A stretch of DNA of 17,261 bases from CAXXOK01 sp964584315. GTDB lineage: Bacteria > Bacillota > Clostridia > Christensenellales > Aristaeellaceae. The translations under genes and the position numbers were made by a program. This document shows positions 8,156 through 15,032 of the stretch, piece after piece. Location: NCBI GenBank assembly GCA_964584315.1, contig CAZOZO010000056.1, forward strand, positions 1 to 17,261, read 5' to 3'. The notes under the pieces are model-generated. The model was not told the DNA's origin, ran no database searches, and saw only the letters and a list, made by a program, of their open reading frames with translations. Each line of letters begins with the position of its first letter. Position 1 is the stretch's first letter.

Positions 8156-11100
8156 CCACTCCCCTCCAGCGGGTTGTAGGTAATGAAGAACAGCGAGCGG
8201 ATGCGGTCGCCGCTGAGGTATGTGATCTTGACATGGTAGCGGTGCAGGGCACCGTCCGGCCCCAGGCGCGCATACCTGCCTTCGGCGGCGGTCTTCGTGT
8301 CCAGCGCGCGGCCAAACAGCGTGAGCAGCTCCCGGTAGTTTTCGGCCGTGGTGAGGGTGCGCACATCGGTGCCCAGGCTGTAGATGCGCTCCAGCTGGTC
8401 GTGCGTCATGGCCAGGTATTCGTCGTTGATGCGCAGGATCTCGATCTTGTCGCCGGTGAGCTCGCACAGGCTGGCCGCGCACGGGATGGTGGAGAGCATG
8501 AGGCTGAAATCGCCGTTTATGCTCCACAGCCTGCGCAGCGTGGCCTCCGGATACATATCGCTGACGGTGCCGATGGGCCGCAGCGGGCACTGGGCAAACA
8601 GCCGCTCGAACGCCTCCACGGGCATGGGCTTGTGGAAGTAGAAGCCCTGCCCCACCGCCAGCCCCACGGAGTGCAGGAAGCGCGCCTGCTCGGCGGTCTC
8701 CACACCCTCCGCCACGATGGGCAGCTGCAGGTAACGCGCCATACGCACCACGCTGCTGAGGATAGTGCCGCCGCGCCCATCCTGGTCGTTGCCAAACAGG
8801 AAGCGCATATCCAGCTTCAAAAGGTCGACCGATACTTCCTTGAGCATGTTGAGGCTGGAGTACGCGCTGCCGAAATCGTCCATCTGCACAGGAAAGCCGC
8901 GCGTGCGCAGCTCGGACACCAGCCCGCTGAGCTGCTTGGGATCCTCCGCGTAGGCGCTTTCGGTGATCTCCAGCTCCAGCATGCGGCGCGGCACGCCGTA
9001 GCGGTCGGACAGGCCTGTAAGGGTGCCCACCAGCGCAGGGTTGTAGATGTTCACGCGGGACACGTTCATGCTCACGGGGATCAGCGGCTGGCCCTCGTTT
9101 TGATCCATCCATTTGCGCAGCAGGCGGCACACCTGCTCCCACACCCATGCGTCCAGCTTCATGATAAAGCCGTTGCGCTCGAAGATGGGCACGAATGCGC
9201 CCGGCGAGAGCACGCCGCGCGTGGGGTGGTTCCAGCGCACCAGCGCCTCGGCCCCTACGATCTCGCCGGTCTCCAGCAGGCACTTGGGTTGCAGGTACAC
9301 CTCAAACTGGCCCTGCTGCAGGGCGCTGTTCATGTTGTTGACGATCTCCAGCTCGCTGAGCAGCGCCTGGCGCAGCTTGTCGTCATAATAGGCGTAACGC
9401 TGCACATAGTTGCCCTTCACGGTGCGCTTGGCCATCTCCGCCCGGTCGTGCATGATGCTGACCGGCAGCGTGCGGTCATCGATGATGTACAGGCCGTAGA
9501 CCAGCACGATGTCGAAGGGCAGGTCGTACTCCCGCAGCTCCGCCTCATTTTCCACAAAGCGGCGGTGCAGGGCGTCGCGTTCGTAGGGCAGGCAGAGGGC
9601 GAAGTTGTCCGAGTCGGTGCGGCTGAAGACGCCGCGCCCCGCGTAGAAGGCCTGCATCCGCTGCGCGATGTAGTGCAGCAGCCGGTCGCCCTCCTCGTGG
9701 CCGAAGATGTCGTTGATCAGGCGGAAGCGCTCGATATCGAACGCGATCATCACAAACTGCCGGTCGGGCGCGGCGTCGATCATCGCCTTGGCCTTGCGGT
9801 AGAAGGTGGCCTTGTTGTTGATGTTGGTGAGGGGGTCGTGCTCGGCCATATAGCGAAGCTCGTCCTGATGGCGGCTCTCGTCGCTCTTTTGCACCAGCAG
9901 GTAGCGGTTTTGGGCGCGCAGCTCCTCGGTCTCGCGCTTGTGCACGGCGTTTTGCACGCGCAGGCGCACCAGCCGCGGGTCGATGGGCTTGCTCACGAAA
10001 TCGGTCGCGCCCAGCTCGATGGCCTTGAGGCCGTAGTCCATCTCGTCCGCGGCGGAGGTGACGATCACGGGGATGGTGGCCATGAAGGCATCGTTCTGGA
10101 TGCGCTCCAGCACCGTAAGGCCGCTGAGCCCCGGCATGATCAGATCCAGCAGCACGGCGGAGATGGGCGTCTCGCTGCGCAGCAGGATATCCAGGCACTG
10201 CTGGCCGTTCTCCGCGAACAGCAGGTGGAAATCGTCCTTGAATATTTCGCCCAGCAGCGCGCGGTTCATCTCCACGTCGTCCACGATCAGCAGGGTGCGC
10301 TCGGGCTCGTGCGTGTCCTCCGGGCCGTCGCCCTCGGGCGTGGGCAGCCAGCCCGGGGCGGAGGGGGCGGTGGTATCGCCGCCGGAGAGACCCTCGTGGT
10401 AGAGCACATAGCGGTTTTTGCCGTGGTGCTTGGCGTAGTAGAGGGCCCGGTCGGCCTTCTGGTACAGCTCGTCAAAGCAGTGCCCGTCGCGCGGGTACAG
10501 CGAGAGCCCCACGCTGCCGGTGATGGCCGCGTCGGTGCCAAACTGGCGGGAGAGGGCCTGGCAGATGAACGCGGAGCGCCGCTCGAGGAACCCCGTGCTC
10601 TCGCGCACGTTTTTGAGGCACACCACATACTCGTCCCCGCCGATGCGGCCCACCAGGTCGTCGCCGCGCATCATGGCGCGCAGGCTGCCGGCGATATCCA
10701 CGAGCACCCGGTCGCCAAAGTGGTGGCCGTAGGTGTCGTTCACGCGCTTGAAGCCGTCCACGTCGATCATGATCAGCGCGTGCATATCCTCCGGGCCGGA
10801 CTGGTCGAGCAGCTCCATGAACTGCTCCTCAAAGGCGCGGCGGTTCAAAAGCCCCGTAAGCGGGTCGGTGTTGCTGCGGGCGCGCACGCGCAGCTCGTCG
10901 CGCTTCTGCTCGTCCCGGTCAGTCAACAGCAGGAAGGTCTGCACATCGCTACTGTAGGGGTCCGCGATCAGCTGCACGGTGGCCAGCGTCCACAGGGGCT
11001 GCGCGTCCGCCCCCATACGGCGGAACTCCAGCGTGTCGCTGTATATCCCGTGCGAAAACGCGCCCAGCAGCCGGTCGCGCTGGAAAAACGCGCGAAAGCG

Positions 11101-12855
11101 CTGCTCGTCGGCGGGCAGCACATAGTTATCGGCCAGGTGGTCGACCATCACGCCCAGCGTGCGCTTGGCCTCGGGCGGCAGGGGCGGCAGCATCTTGCCC
11201 GCCTCGCCCGCGAAGGCGTCGCGCGTCAGGTTGTACTCATAGTAGTTCATGCCGCACACGGGCATCTCGGCGTAGCTCTGTTTCCACCTCTGGTAGGCGA
11301 GCTCGCGCTCGCGCTGCTCGGTGATGTCGCTGCAGGAGATGACCGCGTGCAGCGGCTTGCGGTCATCGGTGTAGACCATGGTGAAATCCGCGCGGTACCA
11401 GGAATAGCTGCCGTCGTGGTTGCGCAGATGGGCGGTGGTGGTGCCCAGCGCCTTGCCCGCCTGCATATCGGCAAAGAAGGCGGTAAAATCGTCCACGCTC
11501 TCAGGCGCCACCATGCCGCCGCGGATGGCGGCCTCCGGCATGTCCGGTATCAGCGGTTCCGTGCCAAACAGCAGAGTGGGCCCGTCGCCCTGCAAAATGG
11601 CGCGGGACTCGATGTCATAGCGCACGACGTACTTGTCGCTCTGGCGCACGGCGATGCGGTACTCCTCCTCGCGGATGCGCAACTGCTCGAACTTGCGGGC
11701 CTTGACGATGATATCCGTGTTGGCGTCCAGCACGCTGGCCGCAAGGGTCAGCAGCAGCACCAGCACGGCGTGGCGCACGATCAGCGTATCGTCGGGCATG
11801 GGATAGAACACGATGATGCCCATGGTCACAAGCCCTGCCGCCACGATGATGATAACGCCCACGCCCAGCGTGTCCGAATGAAGGCGCTGGCTTTTGTGGC
11901 GCAGCGAGTAGACCAGCACGGCGATGCCGATGAGGGTCGCGATGACGATCACGCACAGCATGGCCGCCCACAGCGGGATATGGCCCAGGTACCACAGCAG
12001 AAACACCGCGGTGAGCGCCGCGGCCGTGAGGGCGAGCATCGCCATGCCGTAACGCCGGTTGGCGACGCCCGCGGAGATGCTGAACAGGATAAAGATGGGC
12101 GCCATCAAAAAGCAGCTGACCACATTGACCACATGGTAAGCCGCCGACTCGATATAATTGACCGCGCCGATATCGGTATAGGTGTAAAACCACACGCCGC
12201 TGACCAGCACAAACAGGAGCATGTGCACATAGCCGCTGGCCAGGCGCTCGCCAAAGCGCCGCGCCCCCGTCGATGCGTAAAAGAACAGCGCCAGCGCGAA
12301 CACGAAGATGAGCAGGCTTTGCGTGATGCTGGTGAGCGACGAGCGGAAGAGCGCCAGCTGCACGCGCGCCTCGGTGCCAAAGCGGATGCTGTATACCTCG
12401 ATGAACGGCTTGCTGCCCGTGCCGCTGAACGTGATGCGGATGGGCTTGCCCGCCATGGCAGCGTCGATACGCACGGCCGTCCAGGGCGTATCGCTGGTGA
12501 AGCGCGCCCCGTCCGCCGCGGCAGCGCTGAGCGTGGCGACGGGCGCGCCGGCCACCTGCACATGCACGACCTGGTCATTGGTTTTGATGTAGAGACGGGC
12601 GTTGGCGGGAATAGAGGTCGGCAGAACGTTCGCGATGCCATCCTCGGCGCCGTGAAGGCGCATGGGCACAGCAAAATCGCGCGTGTCCAGAGCGCCTGCC
12701 TGCACGCGCCAGCCGGTATCCCACAGGGCCTGATTTTGCGGCGTACCGCTGAACAGCGACATCGCCTGCTCAGACACCCACAGCCAGATGATGGCGACCA
12801 CGACCAGTGTGAAACCCAGGGGCATCAACCATTGTTTGGCCTTCATGCTCCACAT
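8146..12855 (-). CDS. Membrane-bound GGDEF-REC-GGDEF-EAL c-di-GMP synthase/phosphodiesterase
   Basis: A 1569-residue multidomain protein for making and breaking cyclic di-GMP. An N-terminal helix (about 11-27) is followed by a beta-rich outside domain (about 45-165) and some seven or more helices (about 178-378), recalling 7TM sensor receptors. Two PAS-like regions (about 395-515 and 525-650) lead to a GGDEF domain with an intact GGDEY (739-743) and an inhibitory RxxD site (R730-D733) exactly five residues before it. A receiver follows (phospho-acceptor D904, K956), then a second GGDEF with a degenerate DSDNF motif (1081-1085), probably inactive. The EAL domain keeps E1203, N1264, E1296, D1326/D1327, K1347, E1383 and Q1403, and so looks active. 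A PAS-like domain ends the protein. The start is uncertain: ATG at 12855 or at 12846, neither with a well-placed ribosome binding site. It overlaps the hybrid kinase gene downstream, whose signal could reach the internal receiver. Confidence 0.9.
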   Translation of the reverse strand: MWSMKAKQWLMPLGFTLVVVAIIWLWVSEQAMSLFSGTPQNQALWDTGWRVQAGALDTRDFAVPMRLHGAEDGIANVLPTSIPANARLYIKTNDQVVHVQVAGAPVATLSAAAADGARFTSDTPWTAVRIDAAMAGKPIRITFSGTGSKPFIEVYSIRFGTEARVQLALFRSSLTSITQSLLIFVFALALFFYASTGARRFGERLASGYVHMLLFVLVSGVWFYTYTDIGAVNYIESAAYHVVNVVSCFLMAPIFILFSISAGVANRRYGMAMLALTAAALTAVFLLWYLGHIPLWAAMLCVIVIATLIGIAVLVYSLRHKSQRLHSDTLGVGVIIIVAAGLVTMGIIVFYPMPDDTLIVRHAVLVLLLTLAASVLDANTDIIVKARKFEQLRIREEEYRIAVRQSDKYVVRYDIESRAILQGDGPTLLFGTEPLIPDMPEAAIRGGMVAPESVDDFTAFFADMQAGKALGTTTAHLRNHDGSYSWYRADFTMVYTDDRKPLHAVISCSDITEQRERELAYQRWKQSYAEMPVCGMNYYEYNLTRDAFAGEAGKMLPPLPPEAKRTLGVMVDHLADNYVLPADEQRFRAFFQRDRLLGAFSHGIYSDTLEFRRMGADAQPLWTLATVQLIADPYSSDVQTFLLLTDRDEQKRDELRVRARSNTDPLTGLLNRRAFEEQFMELLDQSGPEDMHALIMIDVDGFKRVNDTYGHHFGDRVLVDIAGSLRAMMRGDDLVGRIGGDEYVVCLKNVRESTGFLERRSAFICQALSRQFGTDAAITGSVGLSLYPRDGHCFDELYQKADRALYYAKHHGKNRYVLYHEGLSGGDTTAPSAPGWLPTPEGDGPEDTHEPERTLLIVDDVEMNRALLGEIFKDDFHLLFAENGQQCLDILLRSETPISAVLLDLIMPGLSGLTVLERIQNDAFMATIPVIVTSAADEMDYGLKAIELGATDFVSKPIDPRLVRLRVQNAVHKRETEELRAQNRYLLVQKSDESRHQDELRYMAEHDPLTNINNKATFYRKAKAMIDAAPDRQFVMIAFDIERFRLINDIFGHEEGDRLLHYIAQRMQAFYAGRGVFSRTDSDNFALCLPYERDALHRRFVENEAELREYDLPFDIVLVYGLYIIDDRTLPVSIMHDRAEMAKRTVKGNYVQRYAYYDDKLRQALLSELEIVNNMNSALQQGQFEVYLQPKCLLETGEIVGAEALVRWNHPTRGVLSPGAFVPIFERNGFIMKLDAWVWEQVCRLLRKWMDQNEGQPLIPVSMNVSRVNIYNPALVGTLTGLSDRYGVPRRMLELEITESAYAEDPKQLSGLVSELRTRGFPVQMDDFGSAYSSLNMLKEVSVDLLKLDMRFLFGNDQDGRGGTILSSVVRMARYLQLPIVAEGVETAEQARFLHSVGLAVGQGFYFHKPMPVEAFERLFAQCPLRPIGTVSDMYPEATLRRLWSINGDFSLMLSTIPCAASLCELTGDKIEILRINDEYLAMTHDQLERIYSLGTDVRTLTTAENYRELLTLFGRALDTKTAAEGRYARLGPDGALHRYHVKITYLSGDRIRSLFFITYNPLEGSGCP

Positions 12856-12909
12856 CCCAAAGCGCTGGAAGGCGCCGCGCGCCCCGCATCCCCGGCGATG
12901 GCGTTTGGG

Positions 12910-12922
12910 CTCCTTTCCTCCT
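12910..12922 (-). promoter_or_regulatory. Strong but displaced Shine-Dalgarno in the leader of the c-di-GMP gene
   Basis: The minus strand reads AGGAGGAAAGGAG, an excellent ribosome binding site, but the first plausible in-frame ATG (12855) is about 54 bases further on. Ten bases after it lies an ATC that opens an 18-codon frame ending in a TGA that overlaps the ATG at 12846. That would suit a coupled leader peptide, although ATC starts are rare. Confidence 0.45.
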
Positions 12923-12945
12923 GCGTGGGTAATAATCCTTTCGGA

Positions 12946-12974
12946 ATTATAACAGAATGAACGGCGCGAAGCAA
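12946..12974 (-). promoter_or_regulatory. Promoter of the c-di-GMP/hybrid kinase operon
   Basis: The minus strand shows TTGCTT (12969-12974), a 17-base spacer and a perfect TATAAT (12946-12951). A TG one base before the -10 gives an extended -10. Transcription would start near 12939, leaving a leader of about 85 bases before the first ATG. Confidence 0.8.
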
Positions 12975-12989
12975 GGAGATTATTGGGTT

Positions 12990-13260
12990 TGCTGCTACGC
13001 GAAAGGTACGCAATGCGACCTATGGACGGATACAGTACAATACACGAACAAAATGCGATGAATGGAAATGCAGTACGATGCAAATCGATACAAGCAAAAT
13101 GGAATGCACAGCTGTGACAGGAGAAAGGAAAAGCGGTGCAATATAAAGCATTGCAGAGGCGAAACACAGCCGCGCGCGAATGCGACTTATGCAATTAACA
13201 TGCATAACTTAAGTTACATAAACGCTGCACTGAACGACTCATAGAAGTATCCGCCGAAAC
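12990..13260. other. Intergenic stretch between divergent promoters, locally A-rich
   Basis: No convincing gene. The plus strand is A-rich and T-poor compared with the GC-rich flanks, and ATGC-containing words recur (ATGCGAC, ATGCGAT, ATGCAGT, ATGCAAA). An inverted repeat TGCAAT/ATTGCA sits at 13137-13155 and a perfect 12-base palindrome TAACTTAAGTTA at 13205-13216, about 58 bases upstream of the infC -35 box. These may be operator or terminator remnants; a possible 60-codon frame here lacks a ribosome binding site and any recognisable sequence. Confidence 0.5.
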
Positions 13261-13273
13261 CTGCGGGCGGCGC

Positions 13274-13302
13274 TTGACAGGCGCGGACCCCTGTGGTATG
13301 AT
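13274..13302 (+). promoter_or_regulatory. Promoter of infC-rpmI-rplT
   Basis: A perfect TTGACA (13274-13279), a 17-base spacer and TATGAT (13297-13302) with an upstream TG extended -10. A start near 13309 gives a leader of about 180 bases before infC. Confidence 0.9.
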
Positions 13303-13308
13303 AAGCGC

Positions 13309-13420
13309 CGTAAGCAGAAGCTGCCCGCTTCTCACCGCGCGACCAACGTTGCGCAGGTCGCGGCACGTAAGTCCGCGTCGGTGTGAGAGCGGCGGGTAGT
13401 ATGCCCGGCGTTTTTGTTTG
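13309..13420 (+). ncRNA. L20-leader-like attenuator of the infC operon
   Basis: A structured 5' leader. A perfect 7-bp stem, CGCGACC (13338-13344) with GGTCGCG (13356-13362), lies inside a longer pairing of CCGCTTCTCACC (13325-13336) with GGTGTGAGAGCGG (13380-13392). The 3' arm of this outer stem overlaps the 5' arm of a terminator-like hairpin, CGGCGGG (13390-13396) with CCCGGCG (13404-13410), which is followed by TTTTTGTTT. The two structures are mutually exclusive, as expected of an attenuator. Known biology: in Firmicutes, ribosomal protein L20 represses infC-rpmI-rplT through such a leader. Assignment to that family rests on position and layout rather than a covariance match. Confidence 0.7.
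13390..13419 (+). terminator. Attenuator terminator in the infC leader
   Basis: Stem CGGCGGG/CCCGGCG with one mismatch and a 7-base loop (TAGTATG), followed directly by five T, a G and three T. It lies about 70 bases before the infC start, so termination here would shut off all three genes. Confidence 0.65.
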
Positions 13421-13487
13421 CGTCTGCGGTACAAGCGAGCCGCGCGGCCGCAGCAGGCAGGGCGCCCCCTGAACATCATGGAGGTGT

Positions 13488-14159
13488 ATGGATATCAACA
13501 ACGAACCGATGATCAACGAAGAGATCACCGACCGCGAGGTGCGACTGATCGGCAAGGACGGCGAGCAGCTGGGCGTGATGAGCCTGCAGGCCGCAATGGC
13601 CAAAGCCGAGGAGGCGGGCATCGATCTGGTCAAGATCGTGCCCGGCGCACAGCCCCCCGTTTGCAAGCTGATGGACTACGACAAGCACCGCTTCGAGCAG
13701 TCCAGGCGCGAGCGCGAGCTGCGCAAGAACCAGCGCATCGTGGAGCTCAAAGAGGTGCAGCTTTCCGCCACCATCGAGGAGAACGACCTTCAGACCAAGC
13801 TGAAGAACGCGATCAAGTTCCTCGAAGAGGGCGACAAGGTGAAGGTGAGCATCCGCTTCCGTGGCCGCCAGATCGCGCACACGAACATCGGTATGCAGAT
13901 CATGCTGGACTTTGCCAAGCGCATCGAAGAGGTTGGCAACGTCGAGCGGCGCCCGCTTTTGGAGGGCCGCCACATGATCATGATCATTGCCCCGAAGGCT
14001 GAGAAGAAGAGCTTCGCCGAGAAGTCGCAGCAGCGCAAGGCGCAGGCCCAGACCGAAACGCGCGAGGCCACGCAGGAAGCGGCCGCGCCCGACAAGGCCG
14101 AGCAGCCTAAGGAGCAGCCCAAAAAGAAGGTCAAGCGCGAAAGCGAGAACATGATCTGA
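13488..14159 (+). CDS. infC: Translation initiation factor IF-3
   Basis: A 223-residue IF-3, the factor that binds the 30S subunit, keeps the ribosomal subunits apart and checks start codon and initiator tRNA pairing. The N-domain begins INEEITDREVRLIG. A basic helical linker (RRERELRKNQRIVELKEV) joins it to the C-domain, which has the family signature KVSIRFRGRQIAHTNIG and ends near GRHMIMIIAPK. The usual length is about 165-180 residues. Here an extra tail of some 45 residues, rich in Gln, Ala, Glu and Lys, ends the protein and is probably disordered. The ATG at 13488 has GGAGGTG only about three bases upstream, which is close; an internal ATG at residue 8 just before INEE is an alternative. 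First gene of the operon with L35 and L20. Confidence 0.97.
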   Translation: MDINNEPMINEEITDREVRLIGKDGEQLGVMSLQAAMAKAEEAGIDLVKIVPGAQPPVCKLMDYDKHRFEQSRRERELRKNQRIVELKEVQLSATIEENDLQTKLKNAIKFLEEGDKVKVSIRFRGRQIAHTNIGMQIMLDFAKRIEEVGNVERRPLLEGRHMIMIIAPKAEKKSFAEKSQQRKAQAQTETREATQEAAAPDKAEQPKEQPKKKVKRESENMI

Positions 14160-14178
14160 CCTGGGAACCGACTGCGCA

Positions 14179-14242
14179 CGCCGCGATCGCGGCGCACAGC
14201 CCGGCTCCTCCCGTGCCCGGGCGCTTTCGCCGTGGGCACGGG
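14179..14242 (+). promoter_or_regulatory. Paired hairpins between infC and rpmI
   Basis: A perfect palindrome CGCCGCGATCGCGGCG (14179-14194) is followed by a 9-bp perfect stem, CCCGTGCCC (14210-14218) with GGGCACGGG (14234-14242). Inside the latter is a second stem, GGCG-CTTT-CGCC (14220-14231). No T-run follows, so it is not a terminator. It ends eight bases before the rpmI ribosome binding site. In Escherichia coli the L20 translational operator lies in this same infC-rpmI gap; a similar role, or RNA processing, is inferred. Confidence 0.55.
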
Positions 14243-14269
14243 ACCCATATGGAGAGGAGGAAAACCCCC

Positions 14270-14470
14270 ATGCCTAAACAGAAATCCCACCGCGGCGCTG
14301 CCAAGCGTTTCTCCTTCACCAAGAACGGCAAAGTGAAGCATAAGCAGATGAACGCCAACCATCAGGTGCACCTCAAGACCACCAAGCGCACCCGTCACCT
14401 GCGCGCGGACGGCATTGTGGACAACGGCGCCGAGGCCCGCACCATCCGCAAGCTGCTGCCCTACCAGTAA
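14270..14470 (+). CDS. rpmI: 50S ribosomal protein L35
   Basis: A 66-residue L35, a small basic 23S rRNA-binding protein of the large subunit. It opens MPKQKSHRGAAKRFSFT, followed by NGKVKHKQMNANH, and ends in IRKLLPYQ, all typical of the family and at the usual length of 64-66. The ATG at 14270 is supported by GGAGAGGAGG nine bases upstream; an earlier in-frame ATG at 14213 would add non-homologous residues. It lies 110 bases after infC, behind a strong hairpin, and 30 bases before rplT. Confidence 0.97.
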   Translation: MPKQKSHRGAAKRFSFTKNGKVKHKQMNANHQVHLKTTKRTRHLRADGIVDNGAEARTIRKLLPYQ

Positions 14471-14500
14471 GCCGGTCATTTTGCAAGGAGGATATAAAAC

Positions 14501-14845
14501 ATGGCACGCATCAAAGGGGCTGTAAACGCCCATAAGAAACGCCGCAAGATACTCAAGCTCGCCAAGGGCTACTTCGGCGCCAAATCCCGCCAGTACCGCG
14601 CGGCCAGCGAGCAGGTCGCCCGCAGCCTGCGCTATGCCTACGAAGGCCGCAAGCTTCGCAAGCGCGACTTCCGCCGCCTGTGGATCACCCGTATCAACGC
14701 CGCCGCGCGCATGAACGACATGAGCTACTCCGTGCTGATGAGCGGCCTCAAGAAGCACAATGTGCTCATCAACCGCAAGATGCTTGCCGACATCGCCGTG
14801 AACGACCCCGAAGCGTTCAAGAAGATCGTCGAGAGCGCGAAGTGA
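14501..14845 (+). CDS. rplT: 50S ribosomal protein L20
   Basis: A 114-residue L20, needed early in assembly of the 50S subunit, binding 23S rRNA domain II. It shows the family sequence: MARIKGAVNAHKKRRKILK, then AKGYFGAKSRQYRAASEQV in the extended basic N-terminal half, and a globular C-half with RRLWITRINAAAR and NRKMLADIAVNDP. The usual length is about 117-119. The start has AAGGAGG nine bases upstream. In Firmicutes and Escherichia coli this protein represses its own operon by binding leader RNA. It is the last gene before a strong terminator. Confidence 0.98.
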   Translation: MARIKGAVNAHKKRRKILKLAKGYFGAKSRQYRAASEQVARSLRYAYEGRKLRKRDFRRLWITRINAAARMNDMSYSVLMSGLKKHNVLINRKMLADIAVNDPEAFKKIVESAK

Positions 14846-14875
14846 TGCGCGTTAGCTGCCGCCGTATGGCAAAGT

Positions 14876-14910
14876 AAAACCGAAGCACGAGTTAGTGCTT
14901 CGGTTTTTTT
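14876..14910 (+). terminator. Rho-independent terminator of infC-rpmI-rplT
   Basis: A perfect 11-bp stem, AACCGAAGCAC (14878-14888) with GTGCTTCGGTT (14895-14905), a 6-base loop (GAGTTA), and a run of seven T ending at 14910. It separates the translation operon from the next gene. Confidence 0.95.
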
Positions 14911-14942
14911 GTTGCTCCAGATAGCATAATGAAATCAAAGGG

Positions 14943-14970
14943 TTGACATATTCTGTGCTCATCCTATAAT
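14943..14970 (+). promoter_or_regulatory. Promoter of the TPR-metallo-beta-lactamase gene
   Basis: Perfect TTGACA (14943-14948) and perfect TATAAT (14965-14970) with a 16-base spacer. The leader to the chosen ATG would be about 55 bases. Such full consensus suggests strong, unassisted transcription. Confidence 0.85.
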
Positions 14971-15032
14971 ACATAGTAACGTATCTCTCGCAGGCATACT
15001 CAGGTTTACTTGAAAAACGGAGCGTGAAGCCA

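Noticed and set aside
5537..8179. A plus-strand open frame of 880 codons opposite the hybrid kinase
   Set aside because: Antisense of a kinase with all its catalytic motifs in place; the predicted product is His/Arg/Gly-rich low-complexity sequence.
8233..12960. A plus-strand open frame of 1575 codons opposite the c-di-GMP gene
   Set aside because: It is the antisense of a gene with clear GGDEF, REC and EAL motifs; long antisense frames arise from high G+C at third positions. No domain and no ribosome binding site.
13062..13244. A 60-codon plus-strand frame in the A-rich intergenic stretch
   Set aside because: No ribosome binding site, no hydrophobic or conserved pattern, and it reaches almost to the infC promoter; more likely chance.
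13418..14002. A second plus-strand frame overlapping infC
   Set aside because: Out-of-frame shadow of infC, which has the IF-3 signature and the correct ribosome binding site.
14844..14877. A 10-codon frame whose ATG overlaps the rplT stop codon
   Set aside because: Too short and running into the terminator stem; no evidence of function.
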